64,000 nt of DNA from Alienimonas chondri (GCF_013036045.1 NZ_WTPX01000002.1:1-64000), one strand, 5' to 3'. Shown: positions 8,098 through 18,614, counted from the stretch's first letter. Notes: generated by a model not told the origin, from the sequence alone. Numbers and translations are program-made.

Positions 8098-10065
8098 TCA
8101 GGACTTGTAATTGCGGCTGGTGAGTGAGACTTCATCGAACTTCAGCGGCTCGCGATGTTCGATCGGCGTCTCGCCCTCGCCCGCGTGCTGCCAAGCGGTG
8201 ACGTGGGAGAAGTTTTCGTCGTCCCGCTTCGCCTCGCCTTCGGGCGTCTGATGTTCGCCGCGGAAGTGGCCGCCGCAGCTTTCGTCCCGAACGAGGGCGT
8301 CCCGGGTCTGGGTCTCGGCGAATTCAAGGAAGTCCGCCACGCGACCGGCGTGTTCCAGGCCTTGATTGAAGCTGCCGTTGGTCCCGGTGACTTTTAAATC
8401 CTGCCAGAACTCAGCGCGGAGGTTCTGGATCTTGTCGATCGCGGTTTTCAAGCCCTCGGCAGTCCGCTCCATGCCGACGTGCTCCCACATGATGCCGCCC
8501 AGTTCCTTGTGGAAGCTGTTCACGCTGCGGGTGCCGCCGACCGCGAGCAACGCCTCGATGCGGTTGCGGCTCTCGACGAGAGCTTCTTTGCAGGCGGGGT
8601 GGTCCTCGGTGATCTCGGTCCGCTTCATCTTCGCCAGATGGTCCCCGATCGTGTACGGGATGACGAAGTAACCGTCGGCGAGGCCCTGCATCAACGCGGA
8701 GGCGCCCAGCCGGTTCGCCCCGTGGTCAGAGAAGTTCGCCTCGCCGAGGACGAACAGGCCGGGGATCGTGCTTTGCAGGCGGTAGTCCACCCACAGGCCG
8801 CCCATCGTGTAGTGGACGGCGGGGTAGATTCGCATCGGCGTTTTGTACGGATCCTCGTCGGCGATCTCCTCGTACATCTGGAAGAGGTTGCCGTACTTGC
8901 CCGCGATCGTTTTGCGGCCGTCGCGGCGGATGGCGTCGCGGAAGTCGAGGAACACCGCGTTGCCCGTCTTGCCGACGCCGTAGCCGGCGTCGCAGCGTTC
9001 CTTGGCCGCCCGGCTGGCGACGTCGCGGGGGACGAGGTTGCCGAAGGCCGGATAGCGACGTTCGAGGTAGTAGTCGCGCTCGGCGTCGGGAATTTGCTCC
9101 GGGGCGCGGTTGTCGTCCTTCTTCTTCGGCACCCAGACCCGACCGTCGTTCCGCAGGCTCTCGCTCATCAGCGTGAGCTTGCTCTGGTAGTCGCCGCTCG
9201 CGGGGATGCAGGTGGGGTGAATCTGCGTGAAGCAGGGGTTGGCGTAATACGCCCCCCGCCGATGACAGCGCCACGCCGCGGTGACGTTGCAGCTTTTGGC
9301 GTTTGTGGAGAGGTAATAGACGTTGCCGTAGCCGCCGCTGGCTAGCACGACCGCGTCGCCGAGGTGGACCTCGAACTTCCCGCTGTTGAGGTTCCGCGTG
9401 ACGATCCCGCGAGCGACGCCGTCGACCACGATCAGGTCCAGCATCTCCCGCTTGGCGTAGACCTTCACCCGCCCGGCGTAGACCTGCCGGTTCATTGCGG
9501 AGTAGGCGCCGAGCAACAATTGCTGCCCGGTTTGCCCGCGGGCGTAGAACGTCCGCGAGACCTGAGCGCCGCCGAAGCTGCGGTTCGCCAGGCTGCCGCC
9601 GTACTCCCGGGCGAAGGGCACGCCGAGGGCGGCGCAATGGTCGATGATCTTGTTGCTGATCTGGGCGAGGCGATAGACGTTCGCCTCGCGGGAGCGGTAG
9701 TCGCCGCCCTTCACCGTGTCGTAGAAGAGCCGCCAGACGCTGTCGCCGTCGTTCTGGTAGTTCTTCGCGGCGTTGATGCCGCCCTGCGCGGCGATGCTGT
9801 GCGCCCGGCGGGGGCTGTCCTGCACGCAGAACGATTTGACGTGATAGCCCAGTTCCGCCAGCGACGCCGCGGCGCTGCCTCCGGCCAGGCCGGTGCCGAC
9901 GACGAGGATCTGGTACTTCCGCTTATTCGCCGGGTTGACCAGCTTCATCTCGCGGATGCAGCGATCCCACTTCTGCTCGATCGGCCCCTCCGGCACGCGG
10001 CTATCGAGCGTGTCGGTCCGAGCGGCGGCGGGTTCGTCGAGCGACGGGGCGGCGGGGGCGACCAT
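8098..10065 (-). CDS. sdhA: Succinate dehydrogenase/fumarate reductase flavoprotein subunit
   Basis: This subunit oxidises succinate to fumarate (or the reverse) with covalent FAD. The 655-residue length fits the B-type enzyme. Visible motifs are the FAD fold [13 protein letters not shown], the histidyl-FAD site [14 protein letters not shown], the substrate region around [10 protein letters not shown], the active-site-proximal [10 protein letters not shown] and the second FAD segment [21 protein letters not shown]. About 45 N-terminal residues precede the FAD fold; the ATG at 10065 is the only start well upstream, although a shorter form starting at the internal Met near [12 protein letters not shown] is possible. 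It lies between sdhC and sdhB in one operon. Confidence 0.96.
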   Translation of the reverse strand: MVAPAAPSLDEPAAARTDTLDSRVPEGPIEQKWDRCIREMKLVNPANKRKYQILVVGTGLAGGSAAASLAELGYHVKSFCVQDSPRRAHSIAAQGGINAAKNYQNDGDSVWRLFYDTVKGGDYRSREANVYRLAQISNKIIDHCAALGVPFAREYGGSLANRSFGGAQVSRTFYARGQTGQQLLLGAYSAMNRQVYAGRVKVYAKREMLDLIVVDGVARGIVTRNLNSGKFEVHLGDAVVLASGGYGNVYYLSTNAKSCNVTAAWRCHRRGAYYANPCFTQIHPTCIPASGDYQSKLTLMSESLRNDGRVWVPKKKDDNRAPEQIPDAERDYYLERRYPAFGNLVPRDVASRAAKERCDAGYGVGKTGNAVFLDFRDAIRRDGRKTIAGKYGNLFQMYEEIADEDPYKTPMRIYPAVHYTMGGLWVDYRLQSTIPGLFVLGEANFSDHGANRLGASALMQGLADGYFVIPYTIGDHLAKMKRTEITEDHPACKEALVESRNRIEALLAVGGTRSVNSFHKELGGIMWEHVGMERTAEGLKTAIDKIQNLRAEFWQDLKVTGTNGSFNQGLEHAGRVADFLEFAETQTRDALVRDESCGGHFRGEHQTPEGEAKRDDENFSHVTAWQHAGEGETPIEHREPLKFDEVSLTSRNYKS

Positions 10066-10123
10066 GGGCGGCGGTCTGAACGAAAGGAGATTGGGGGCGA
10101 ACGAGAGCGGGCCGCGAAGGCCG

Positions 10124-10987
10124 TCAATCGCCGGCGTCCGAGTCGGGCGAGCCGGCGGGGGCGACGTCCTCTGCCGTCATCGCTTCAACCGGTTGATTCA
10201 ACGCTTGTTCACTGACATGCCGCGCCCGTTCCCGAGCTTCCGCGGCGCTCAGGTCGCCGACCTCCACGCCGGCGACCCAGACGTAGATCGGGATGCTGGC
10301 GAACCCCAGCCCGATCACGACCGCCAGGATCACGCCGAGCTTCTTCAACGGCCCTCCCAACCCGTGGGTCTCCAGCCCGACGGACCGGAACCAACTGCTC
10401 GCCCCGTGGGAGAGATGGAAGCCCAACAGGATCGAGCCGACCGCGTAAAGGACGAACGAGACCGGGGTTTGCAGGATCTGGATCGCTCGTTCGTAGCGGA
10501 GGAACAGCGGGCGGCCGTCCTCGCTTTGCAAGCCCTCGTCGACATACCGCTCGAACGTGGGATCCACGTTGTCCCGCAGACCGAACCGCATGTCGATCAG
10601 GTGCCAGATGAGGAACCCCAACACGATCGTCCCGCTGATCGCCATCCAACTCCGGGGGGCGAGATTGAGGTACGTCGTACGCTGCTTGGAGCGATAGCCG
10701 ATCTCGTAACCCTCATCGCCGCGGCTGGCCCGGTTCTCCGCAACGAGCCAGTAGGCGTACAGCACGTGGACGACGAACAGAGCCAGCAGACCGGCTTCGG
10801 CCAGGTACAGCAGCGCCCCGAGGTCGTGCAGCTTGGCTGCATAGGTGTTGTACGCCTCGCTGCCGGAAAAGATCAGCAGGTTGCCGGCGAGGTGCGTCGC
10901 CACGAACCCTATCAACAGCAGCCCCGAGAGGCCCATGACGTACTTCTTGCCGATGGAACTCATCAGCAGTCGGCGGAGGGCGCCCAC
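10124..10987 (-). CDS. sdhC: Succinate dehydrogenase cytochrome b subunit, B type
   Basis: This single membrane anchor carries the haems and quinone site of a B-type succinate dehydrogenase. Five membrane segments can be seen, beginning with [22 protein letters not shown] and followed by segments around [54 protein letters not shown] and [21 protein letters not shown]. Histidines in several of them are suited to binding two haems. The frame starts with GTG at 10987; the ATG at 10963 (MSSIGKKYV) is an equally good start. The C-terminal soluble tail is longer than usual and Ala/Glu-rich. It is the first gene of the sdhC-A-B operon. Confidence 0.92.
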   Translation of the reverse strand: MGALRRLLMSSIGKKYVMGLSGLLLIGFVATHLAGNLLIFSGSEAYNTYAAKLHDLGALLYLAEAGLLALFVVHVLYAYWLVAENRASRGDEGYEIGYRSKQRTTYLNLAPRSWMAISGTIVLGFLIWHLIDMRFGLRDNVDPTFERYVDEGLQSEDGRPLFLRYERAIQILQTPVSFVLYAVGSILLGFHLSHGASSWFRSVGLETHGLGGPLKKLGVILAVVIGLGFASIPIYVWVAGVEVGDLSAAEARERARHVSEQALNQPVEAMTAEDVAPAGSPDSDAGD

Positions 10988-11144
10988 GGGGTCGGTCGCT
11001 CGGGTCGGACGAAGGGGAGAGGCAGCGTGTGTACGAACAGTCTAAGCGGCAAGGCTCGGTTCCCCCACCGGGGCGGGGTGACGCGGCTGCGAACCGCCGG
11101 AGACCCGGCCGATTCTGCCGCGTGAACCGATCGCCGACCGAGAT

Positions 11145-13577
11145 CTAGCGTCGCCGGGACCGTTTCTTTTTAGGCTTGTCCTCGGCCGCTTTCGTTGGCC
11201 TGCGTCCCCCGCCCTTTGCCCCATCGGCCGAATTGCCGCGTCCCTTCGAGGAACCGCTGCGGCTTGAGGAACTGCGGCCCTTGGAGCGGCCGCGGGGGTT
11301 CGACGACCCGCGGTCGCCTTTCGGCGATCCCCCGCGTCCGCCGCTCCGGTCGCCGGAGTCCGCCTGCGGGGTCTCCGCCAACTCGAACTGCAGATTGCGG
11401 CCTTCGACGTCCACTTCGGCGACCTTCACCTTCAACGGCATCCCGAGTCGATAGGTGACGCCGTCGCGGCTGGTGAGGGTGTGAGCGGTGGCGTCGTGAT
11501 CGAACCAGCCGCCGCCCAACGCTTCCCGCGGAATCATGCCTTCGGCCGGCAGTTCGACGCCGCGAACGAACACGCCGAAGTTCATGACGCCGGTCACGAC
11601 CGCGTCGAACTCCTCGCCGACGCGATCTTCGAGGTACTCCAGCAGCTTCACGCGGATCAGTTCCCGCTCCGCCTTGTCCGCCCTGCGGGAGCGGTCGGAG
11701 CAGTGGTTCGCCAGCGCCGTGAGTTCCGCCTCGCCCTGCGTCTTGGGCTTCTCGCCCCGGCAGAGGGCGTCGATCAGCCGGTGGATCGTGAGGTCCGGGT
11801 AGCGGCGAATCGGGCTGGTGAAGTGCGCGTAGCACGGGAAGGCCAACGCGTAGTGGCCGCCGTCGCCGGGGCTGTACTCCGCCTGCTTCATGCTGCGGAG
11901 CAGCGCGTAATTCACCGCGGGCGCCTCCGTTTCGTGCTTCACCTCGTCCAGCAGCGCCTGCAGGTGCGGCCGGCTCTGGTACTGCTTGAGGTTGAAGCCG
12001 AGCGTCCCGACGAATTCGGAGAACTTTTTCAGCTTGGCCTCGTCCGGATCGTCGTGCACCCGGCGGATGAACGGCAGCCCGCGCGCCTCCAGCGCCTGCG
12101 CGACGGCAACGTTCGCGGCGAGCATGAACTCCTCGATGATCTCGTGACTGGCGTCGTGGTGGGCTTCGCTGGCCCCGACCACCTCGCCCTTCTTGTTGAG
12201 ATCCAGGGTGACCTCCGGCATGTGCATCTCCAGCGCCCCGGCGGCGAACCGCCGTTTGCGGAGCGTCATGGCGAGCGAATACATGTCCAGCAGCAGGTGC
12301 CGCACGTCCTTGCGGACCTTGCGGGTGAACGAATCCGGGTCGTCGACGATCGGCATCACCTGTTCGTAGGCGAAGCGTTTGGTGACCTTGATCGCCGCGT
12401 TGGCGAAACGGGTCTTCACCGGGATTCCGGTCGGATCGAACTCGATGAAGCAGGTCTTCACGTATCGCACCTTGCCCTGCTGCAAGCTGGCGAGGCCGTT
12501 GGAGATGATCTCCGGCAGCATGGGGATCACTTTCCCCGGCAGGTACACGCTGGTCGCCCGGTCCTTCGCTTCCTTGTCCAAGGCGGAGCCGGGTTTGACG
12601 AAGTGGGCCACGTCGGCGATGTGCACGCCGAGCACCCAGTGCCCGTTGCCGATTCGTTTCAGGCTGATCGCGTCGTCGAAGTCCCGGGCCGTCTTCGGAT
12701 CGATGGTGACCACCGTCTCCTTCGTCAGGTCGAGACGATCGCCGATGAACTCCTCATCGAACCGGCGGGCCTCCTCGCTGGCGGCGGCCAGCACTTCGTC
12801 CGGGAACTCCTCGGGCAGGTCGAACTCGCGCATCACGCCCAGTTCGTCCACGCCGGCGTCGCCGCGGCGGCCGAGCACTTCGATCACCACTGCCTCGCCG
12901 GGCCGGCCGGCAGAGGGGAATTTGAGGACGTCGATGACGACCTTCTCGCCCGGTTCCGCGGGGTGGGCGCCGGGGTCGCCGATGGGGATCGGTTCGAGGA
13001 AGGCGTCGCCGTCGACACGGACGAACGCGTTCCGGCCGGTCTCGTCGTAGGTACCGACGAAGCGGGTCGTTTGGCGTTCGATCACGGAGACGACTTCGCC
13101 GGTGATGCGGCTGCCGTCTCGCCCGCCCTTGCGGTTGACGATGCGAACTTCCACTTCGTCGCCGTCGTGGGCGTCGGCCATGTCGGACCGGCGGACGTAG
13201 ACGTCGTGGTCGCGGCCCCGCGGATCGTTCATCGCGACCCAGGCGTCGCCGCTCCGGGTCGTCTTGATCCGGCCGATGCTGACTCCCGGGCGATGCCGGG
13301 CGCGGAGCTTGGCCCCGCGATCCGCGAGCGCTTTGCCGTTGGCGAGCAACGCATCCAGCGCGGTGCGATTGTCGGCCTTGAGCTGCGGCGACCCCCCGAG
13401 CTTCTTGAGCAACGTGGCCGCTTTGACCGGTTGATAATCCGGGTGCGTGAGCAGATCGAGGACGCGGTCCTCGGCGCTGCCGTCTTCGGACGCGGTCCGG
13501 TCGGACCGCGGGGAGGAGTCGGAACTCGCGTTCTTGCCGGTCCGCTTCTTCGGAGCGCGGCGCTTGGTGGTGGACAT
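11145..13577 (-). CDS. rnr: Ribonuclease R
   Basis: This processive 3'-to-5' exoribonuclease degrades structured RNA. The 810-residue product shows N-terminal cold-shock/OB domains (about 60-240), the RNB catalytic domain with the Asp cluster in TIDPKTARDFDDAISL, and the later family segments VYLPGKVIPMLPEIISNGLASLQ, FIRRVHDDPDEAKL and HFTSPIRRYPDLTIHRL. An S1 domain follows (residues near 650-720, GVMNFGVFVRGVELPAEGMI). The last 90 residues are a low-complexity Arg/Ser/Gly/Lys tail, as in many RNase R proteins. It is followed on the same strand (at lower coordinates) by sdhC and preceded by a YhaM-like exonuclease, so two exoribonuclease genes are adjacent. Confidence 0.96.
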   Translation of the reverse strand: MSTTKRRAPKKRTGKNASSDSSPRSDRTASEDGSAEDRVLDLLTHPDYQPVKAATLLKKLGGSPQLKADNRTALDALLANGKALADRGAKLRARHRPGVSIGRIKTTRSGDAWVAMNDPRGRDHDVYVRRSDMADAHDGDEVEVRIVNRKGGRDGSRITGEVVSVIERQTTRFVGTYDETGRNAFVRVDGDAFLEPIPIGDPGAHPAEPGEKVVIDVLKFPSAGRPGEAVVIEVLGRRGDAGVDELGVMREFDLPEEFPDEVLAAASEEARRFDEEFIGDRLDLTKETVVTIDPKTARDFDDAISLKRIGNGHWVLGVHIADVAHFVKPGSALDKEAKDRATSVYLPGKVIPMLPEIISNGLASLQQGKVRYVKTCFIEFDPTGIPVKTRFANAAIKVTKRFAYEQVMPIVDDPDSFTRKVRKDVRHLLLDMYSLAMTLRKRRFAAGALEMHMPEVTLDLNKKGEVVGASEAHHDASHEIIEEFMLAANVAVAQALEARGLPFIRRVHDDPDEAKLKKFSEFVGTLGFNLKQYQSRPHLQALLDEVKHETEAPAVNYALLRSMKQAEYSPGDGGHYALAFPCYAHFTSPIRRYPDLTIHRLIDALCRGEKPKTQGEAELTALANHCSDRSRRADKAERELIRVKLLEYLEDRVGEEFDAVVTGVMNFGVFVRGVELPAEGMIPREALGGGWFDHDATAHTLTSRDGVTYRLGMPLKVKVAEVDVEGRNLQFELAETPQADSGDRSGGRGGSPKGDRGSSNPRGRSKGRSSSSRSGSSKGRGNSADGAKGGGRRPTKAAEDKPKKKRSRRR

Positions 13578-13695
13578 TCTGTCTAGCTTGATTTTGAAGT
13601 CGGAGCGACGCTCCGGGAGCCGCGACCGTCACTTCGGTCGAACAGCGGCGTGGTTGTGTGTGGGGTTGAACCCGTGGCGGTACGCAGCGCTGACG

Positions 13696-14685
13696 CTACG
13701 CGTCGTGTTTGGGGCCGCGGAACAGCCGGCGGCCGAGGCGGGGGTGGTAGGGAGTCAGCTCCGAATCCGTGTTGGGATCTTCGCTGAGAATCTTCAGGAA
13801 CTCATTCACTTTGGCGTCGAGCGTATCGATCGCGTGCAGGGCGACCGCTTCGGGGCTCATCGGCTCCTTCACGCTGCCCTTCTCGGGCGTCCCGTGGTGG
13901 GACAGGATCAGATGCGTGAGGTGCCAGCGCTGGGCGTCCGGGAACGGCCGCCCGGTGCGGGCGACGGTCGCGGCAATCTTCTCGGCGAGCAGATCGCAAA
14001 CGATCTGCATATGGCCGAGCAGCTGCCCCTCGGTCGTGTAGGTGAACGTTTCGGGGTCGAGCTCGCGCGTCTTGCCGAGGTCGTGCAGAAAACAACCGGC
14101 GAGCACCGTGGACGAATCGACGTCCGGGTACAGGTCCGCCAATCGAGTCCAGGCCAGCGCCATCGCCGCGGTGTGTTCGCACAACCCGCCGCGATGGGCA
14201 TGGTGGGCCTTGATACCAGCGGGGACGGTGCGAAACGCCTCCATCAACGACTCGTCAGCGAGGAAGGTCGCCATCAAGTCACGGAGATCCTCGTCCGGCA
14301 GGCTGTTCAGGATGTCGGACAGCGCCGCGAAGGCCCGGTCGGTCGATTCGCTGGCGGCGGGGCGGAAGGCGTCGGCGTCGAAGTCGTCGCCGGCGGGCTT
14401 GAGCTTATGGGCGATGACCTGCAAACCGCCCTGATGGGTTTGAACTCGCCCTTTCACCCGAACGCCGCTGCCGGCGGGAATGGCGTCGAAATCACTTTCG
14501 GAGACGTTCCACATCAACGCGGAGATCTGTCCCGACCGATCCCGCAACTGAGCGAGCAGATACAGCTGCCCGTTCCGATTGGTCCGCAGGCTCTTTTCAG
14601 CGAGCAGAAACGGCTGGTCGATTGTCGCCCCGTCGCGTAAAGCGTCAACGGGGGTGCGCGCCTCGGGCGTCTTTTCGTCGATCAT
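13696..14685 (-). CDS. YhaM-like 3'-5' exoribonuclease (OB fold plus HD domain)
   Basis: The 329-residue product joins an N-terminal OB fold of the tRNA_anti type (about residues 15-95, GQLYLLAQLRDRSGQISALMWN) to an HD phosphohydrolase domain. Metal-binding motifs of the HD domain are HHAHRGGLCEHT, LAGCFLHDLGK and HLILSHHG. This is the architecture of Bacillus YhaM, a 3'-5' exonuclease acting on RNA and single-stranded DNA. I start at ATG 14685, where GGAGGA is just upstream, rather than at the earlier in-frame start. It lies 118 bases upstream of rnr on the same strand, so the two may be co-transcribed. Confidence 0.88.
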   Translation of the reverse strand: MIDEKTPEARTPVDALRDGATIDQPFLLAEKSLRTNRNGQLYLLAQLRDRSGQISALMWNVSESDFDAIPAGSGVRVKGRVQTHQGGLQVIAHKLKPAGDDFDADAFRPAASESTDRAFAALSDILNSLPDEDLRDLMATFLADESLMEAFRTVPAGIKAHHAHRGGLCEHTAAMALAWTRLADLYPDVDSSTVLAGCFLHDLGKTRELDPETFTYTTEGQLLGHMQIVCDLLAEKIAATVARTGRPFPDAQRWHLTHLILSHHGTPEKGSVKEPMSPEAVALHAIDTLDAKVNEFLKILSEDPNTDSELTPYHPRLGRRLFRGPKHDA

Positions 14686-14834
14686 CTTCCTCCATCGTGA
14701 CCCGGCGCCCGCCGATTGCAAGGCAAGAAGACGTGAAGACGCGGTTCCTCTGATCTTCCGCTTTACAAAACGGGAGGGGCGAACCCATCCTGCCCGGTTC
14801 GCGTCTCCCGCGCACCTCTTCCATCTCAGAACTT

Positions 14835-16565
14835 ATGCGCTGGTCGCAAACGCTCGTCCCGACCCTCAAGGAAGTCCCTGCCGACGCGGAGGTGCCTTCC
14901 CATCGCCTCATGCTGCGGGCCGGATTGGTCCGGCAGGTGATGGCCGGGGCGTACACCTACCTGCCGCTCGGCTGGCGGGCGGTGCGGAAGGCCGCGGAGA
15001 TCGTCCGTGAGGAGATGGAAGCCGCCGGCGCCGCCGAGCTGCACTTCCCCGCCATGAGTCCCATCGAGCTCTGGGAACGCAGCGGCCGGCGGGAGGCGTT
15101 CGGCAACGTGCTGTTGAACTTCGCCTTCCCCCGCGGCGATCGGAAGGTGCACGTGGCCCTCGGCCCCACCCACGAGGAGCCGATCACCGACCTCATCAAG
15201 CAGTCGATCGCCAGCTATAAGCAGTTGCCGCTGACGCTGTTCCAGATTCAGACGAAGTTCCGCAACGAGGAACGCCCCCGCTTCGGCGTGCTGCGGACCA
15301 GCGAGTTCCTGATGAAGGACGCCTACAGCTTCGGCACGGACATCGAACAGCTGAACGCCTCGTACGATGCGATGTACGCCGCGTACTGCCGAATCTTTGA
15401 GCGGTGCGGCATCCCCTACCTCGCGGTCGAAGCCGAGAGCGGCCCGATCGGCGGCGACGCCTCCCACGAGTTCATGATCCCCGCCGAGAACGGCGAGGAT
15501 TCCGTCGTCCACTGCGAGGCCAGCGGCTACGCCGCGAACCTCGAACGCGCCGAAACGGGTCGCACCGCCCCGCAGATCGTCGTCCCGGACGATGTCCCCC
15601 CGATGGACGCGGTCGCCACCCCCGGCGTCTCCACGATCGAAGCCGTTTGCGCGGCGCTCGGCGTCCAACCCGAGCAGACGTTAAAGACGCTGCTCTACAC
15701 CGCCGATGCGGGCACGGACGAAGAGCGGACCGTCGCCGTGGTGGTCCGCGGCGACCATGACGCAAACGAAGGCAAGATTCGTCGCGCCATCGGCGCCGCG
15801 ACGTTATCGATGGCCGACGAAGCGACCGTGCGTCGGGTCACCGGCGCCCCGGTCGGTTTTGCCGGCCCGGTGGGGCTGGAAGGCGTCACGCTGCTCGCCG
15901 ATCACGACGCGGTGACGGTGCAGCCCTCGGTCGTCGGCGCGAACTCCGCGGACGCCCACCGGACGAACGTTTGCTGCGGCCGCGACTGGACCGTGGAGAC
16001 GACGCACGACCTCCGCGACGCCCGCGCCGGCGACCCGGACCCCAAGGGCGGCGGCCCCATGAAGGTCGTCCGCGGCATCGAAGTCGGCCACGTGTTCAAG
16101 CTGGGCACGAAGTACTCCGACGCGCTGGGGGCGGAGTACCTCGGCGAAGATCAAAAGCGGCGCAGCGTCGTGATGGGCTGTTACGGCATCGGCATCAATC
16201 GCATCGTCGCCGGAGCGATCGAGACCAGTCACGACGACCGCGGCATCATCTGGCCGAAGGCGATCGCCCCCTACCAGTGCCACATCATTCCGCTGGACAT
16301 CAAGGACGAGGAGGTCATGTCCCTCGCTCAACGATTCCATGACGAGCTGGAAGCCGCCGGCGTCGATTGCCTGCTGGACGACCGGAAGGAACGCCCCGGC
16401 GTGAAGTTCGCGGATGCGGATCTGATCGGTCTGCCGACGCGGATCACGATCGGCAAACGCGGTCTGACGGAGGGCGTCGTCGAAGTGAAGCGCCGGACCG
16501 ACGCCGACCCGGAGAAGATCGCCCCCGACGCCGCCGTCGCCCGGGTGCGGGAACTGCTGGCCTAG
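14835..16565 (+). CDS. proS: Prolyl-tRNA synthetase, bacterial type
   Basis: ProRS charges tRNA-Pro. The 576-residue length and order fit the bacterial type with an editing insertion: class II motif 1 region ([21 protein letters not shown]), motif 2 ([25 protein letters not shown]), an INS/YbaK-like deacylase domain at about residues 230-390, motif 3 ([16 protein letters not shown]) and a C-terminal anticodon-binding domain. The start [15 protein letters not shown] matches family N termini. It is divergent from the YhaM-like gene and ends at a hairpin shared with the convergent ferritin-like gene. Confidence 0.97.
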   Translation: MRWSQTLVPTLKEVPADAEVPSHRLMLRAGLVRQVMAGAYTYLPLGWRAVRKAAEIVREEMEAAGAAELHFPAMSPIELWERSGRREAFGNVLLNFAFPRGDRKVHVALGPTHEEPITDLIKQSIASYKQLPLTLFQIQTKFRNEERPRFGVLRTSEFLMKDAYSFGTDIEQLNASYDAMYAAYCRIFERCGIPYLAVEAESGPIGGDASHEFMIPAENGEDSVVHCEASGYAANLERAETGRTAPQIVVPDDVPPMDAVATPGVSTIEAVCAALGVQPEQTLKTLLYTADAGTDEERTVAVVVRGDHDANEGKIRRAIGAATLSMADEATVRRVTGAPVGFAGPVGLEGVTLLADHDAVTVQPSVVGANSADAHRTNVCCGRDWTVETTHDLRDARAGDPDPKGGGPMKVVRGIEVGHVFKLGTKYSDALGAEYLGEDQKRRSVVMGCYGIGINRIVAGAIETSHDDRGIIWPKAIAPYQCHIIPLDIKDEEVMSLAQRFHDELEAAGVDCLLDDRKERPGVKFADADLIGLPTRITIGKRGLTEGVVEVKRRTDADPEKIAPDAAVARVRELLA

Positions 16566-16573
16566 CGCAGCAC

Positions 16574-16606
16574 AGCGTCCCGGACCCTTCAAGGGCCCGG
16601 GACGCT
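16574..16606. terminator. Bidirectional hairpin between convergent genes
   Basis: AGCGTCCCGG (16574-16583) pairs with CCGGGACGCT (16597-16606), and CCCTT/AAGGG extends the stem inside. It lies between the ends of proS and the convergent ferritin-like gene. No long U tract is present. Confidence 0.65.
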
Positions 16607-16633
16607 GGCGATTGCTCGCGACCAGGCTTGCCC

Positions 16634-17146
16634 TCACGCAGATGCGGCCTGAGCGTTGACGCTGCCCTCGGCGATCTGCGTCATCCGCTGATCGGCGGCG
16701 CCGGCTTCGTCGGCGCACTCCGCGTAGAGTTTTGAAGCTTCGTCCTGACCGCAACGAGAGGCGAAGTTCGTCAGGCAGCCGTAGCCGGCGATGTTGTAGT
16801 GCTGGATCCGCTGGGCGTTGGCGATCAGCGCCGCGTCGATGACGTGCTCGTCGCCGCTGGCAGCCAGCGTTTCCTCGGCCTCCTTGATCAACCCCTTGGT
16901 GGCCTCGCAGGCGTGCCCCTGGGGCGACTCGCCCTTCAGGCTGAACGCCTTCTCCAGCCGGGCGATCTGGGCCTTCGACTCGGCGATCTGAGTGCCGAAC
17001 GATTGCTTCAGCACGGCGCTGGAAGCCTTCTCCTGGAGCTTCGGCAGGATCTTGGCGATCCGCTGCTCCGCGTCGTAGATGTCCTGCAACTGGGCGACGT
17101 ACAAGTCGTCCATATTGCTGTAGGTCGTGCTGCTGAAAAGGCCCAT
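16634..17146 (-). CDS. YciE/YciF ferritin-like protein (DUF892)
   Basis: The 170-residue product matches the DUF892 family (YciE/YciF), four-helix ferritin-like proteins with a diiron site that are linked to stress response and survival. Visible features are MDDLYVAQLQDIYDAEQRIAKILPK at the start, the second helix around IAESKAQIARLEKAF, the Cys-containing segment HACEATKGLIKEAEE, and HVIDAALIANAQRIQHYNIAGYG, which carries the family's acidic and His residues. It stands alone, convergent with proS. A role in oxidative or desiccation stress is inferred from relatives. Confidence 0.9.
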   Translation of the reverse strand: MGLFSSTTYSNMDDLYVAQLQDIYDAEQRIAKILPKLQEKASSAVLKQSFGTQIAESKAQIARLEKAFSLKGESPQGHACEATKGLIKEAEETLAASGDEHVIDAALIANAQRIQHYNIAGYGCLTNFASRCGQDEASKLYAECADEAGAADQRMTQIAEGSVNAQAASA

Positions 17147-17288
17147 CGGGAGCGCTCCGGGTCGGGGGTTTATCGGATGAACGTTCAGCCTAAGCGCCGG
17201 GCAACCGCTGCGAATCCGGCGGTTTGAGAGCGTTAACGTGGGGCGTCCCCCTGCCCCGCCCTCGCGTTGTGAAGCTTGACCAGACGCC

Positions 17289-17390
17289 TCAACTGCACCC
17301 GCGGAGCAGGAAGAACAGGCCGACGGACAGAACCGCCGAGACCAACAGCGAACCGGCGCAACCGAGCTTGTTGCTGTAGAAGGCGAACAT
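17289..17390 (-). CDS. 33-residue single-membrane-segment protein
   Basis: A short frame on the minus strand reads MFAFYSNKLGCAGSLLVSAV, followed by a hydrophobic segment and ending LLRGCS. It has an aromatic N terminus, a Lys, then one membrane-spanning helix and a final Arg/Cys. I recall similar tiny proteins (SNRLGCLGSLLVS-like) in other bacteria, always about 30-35 residues, with no known function. The gap between the ferritin-like gene and the TM2 gene would otherwise be empty. No ribosome site is clear, so the call rests on the protein pattern alone. Confidence 0.5.
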   Translation of the reverse strand: MFAFYSNKLGCAGSLLVSAVLSVGLFFLLRGCS

Positions 17391-17496
17391 CAGGAACGCA
17401 CCGGGCGGAGGGGGATCGGAACGCTGCTAAGATGCGGCCTTCGCCGACGAATGACCGGCGGATAATCCCCGTTTCCCGCACCCGGCCCGCCCCGCG

Positions 17497-18069
17497 ATGG
17501 CCTCCGTTCCCGTCACCGCCTCTTCCTCACCCCCGCCCGCGTCCTCGAAGGGGTCGGCGGACGGGCCGCTGTTCGCCACGCCGGCGGCGATGCAGCGGTT
17601 CCGCGAACCCGGCAGCACGCACACGCTCTCCGGCGGCTATCTGCTGTGGGCGCTGGCACCGTTCACCCTACTGACCGCGGGCGCCCACCGCTTCTATTAC
17701 GGCAAGCCGCTGACCGGGTTGCTGTGGTCCGTCACGCTGGGGCTGCTCGGCGTCGGCTGGATCATCGACTTCTTCCTGATGCCCCGGCTGGAAAGCCAGG
17801 CCGACCGTCGCTACACGCCCGGGCCGTACGACTACAACATCGCCTGGATCCTGAACGCGATCCCCTTCCTGGGCATTTTCGGCATCCACCGATTTTATCT
17901 CGGCAAGTACATCACCGGGGCCATTTGGCTGTTCACCGGCGGCTTATTCGGCCTCGGCTGGATCTGGGATCTCTGCACATTGAACGAACAGGTCGATTCG
18001 CGGAACCGAGCGGTCCTCGGCAATCAGCCGAAGCAGGAAGGCGAAGGCGTGATGGGGGTCGGTTGGTGA
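17497..18069 (+). CDS. TM2-domain membrane protein with two TM2 units
   Basis: The 190-residue product carries two TM2-like units. The first runs about residues 50-93 (GAHRFYYGK at 62-70, LLGVGWIIDFF) and the second about 115-160 (GIHRFYLGK at 129-137, LFGLGWIWDLC). Each unit is a pair of membrane helices joined by the conserved HRFYxGK turn. The first 40 residues are Ser/Pro-rich and cytoplasmic or disordered. The function of TM2 proteins in bacteria is not settled. The stop overlaps the GTG start of the next gene by four bases (GTGA), which implies coupled translation. Confidence 0.88.
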   Translation: MASVPVTASSSPPPASSKGSADGPLFATPAAMQRFREPGSTHTLSGGYLLWALAPFTLLTAGAHRFYYGKPLTGLLWSVTLGLLGVGWIIDFFLMPRLESQADRRYTPGPYDYNIAWILNAIPFLGIFGIHRFYLGKYITGAIWLFTGGLFGLGWIWDLCTLNEQVDSRNRAVLGNQPKQEGEGVMGVGW

Positions 18070-18614
18070 ATGATTCGACCGACGAACGGCCGTCCGGGGC
18101 CGCTGATGACTGCCGCGTCGCCTTCAAGGAATGGGCCGCAGTCTGTGATGCACTGTGCGAGGGCCGGGTCGATCTGATCCTTCGCAAAGGCGGCATCCAC
18201 GAGCGACGGGGCGAGTTCCGCCCGGAGCACGACCGCTTCTGGCTGATGGCGACGCGATTCCACCAGGACGCCGCCGACCTTGCCCCGTTCCTCCACGACC
18301 GTCTCCCGGAACCGCCGCCGGAGGGCGTCGTGCGACTGCCGGGATGGTGTCAGGTCATGCGGACCTGGCAGGTGACTGACGAGGCAGACCTCGAAGCGCT
18401 CCGCGGGCGGCACGCGCTCTCCGACGCCACCGCCATCGACCGCTTCCGCTACAAGGAACCGGGCCTGTGGGCGATCGCCGTGAAGGTCTGGACGCCGGGA
18501 GCGCCGATCGAACTGCCGGATTCGCCCAGCTTCGGCGGGTGCCGGAGCTGGGTCGATCTCCCGGCCGTCAGCACGGCGGGGCTGCGTGCCGTTCAGACGC
18601 ACGTTCCCCGCTGA
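18066..18614 (+). CDS. DUF1802 family protein
   Basis: The 182-residue product starts with GTG inside the stop of the TM2 gene. It matches DUF1802: AFKEWAAVCDALCEGRVDLILRKGGIHE, then the FHQDAADLAPF segment, and the late FRYKEPGLWAIAVKVW segment. Members are found in cyanobacteria, actinobacteria and planctomycetes and have no known function. The conserved Lys, Arg and His residues near the N terminus suggest an enzyme or a ligand-binding fold, but nothing in the sequence shows what it acts on. The coupling to a TM2 membrane protein may be functional. Confidence 0.8.
   Translation: MNDSTDERPSGAADDCRVAFKEWAAVCDALCEGRVDLILRKGGIHERRGEFRPEHDRFWLMATRFHQDAADLAPFLHDRLPEPPPEGVVRLPGWCQVMRTWQVTDEADLEALRGRHALSDATAIDRFRYKEPGLWAIAVKVWTPGAPIELPDSPSFGGCRSWVDLPAVSTAGLRAVQTHVPR

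Noticed and set aside
11481-13586. 701-residue open frame on the plus strand
   Set aside because: It is antisense to RNase R, whose motifs are unmistakable. The product is low-complexity.
17233-17481. 82-residue minus-strand frame over the microprotein gap
   Set aside because: Composition is Arg-rich and patternless. The 33-residue frame in the same place has a coherent membrane segment.
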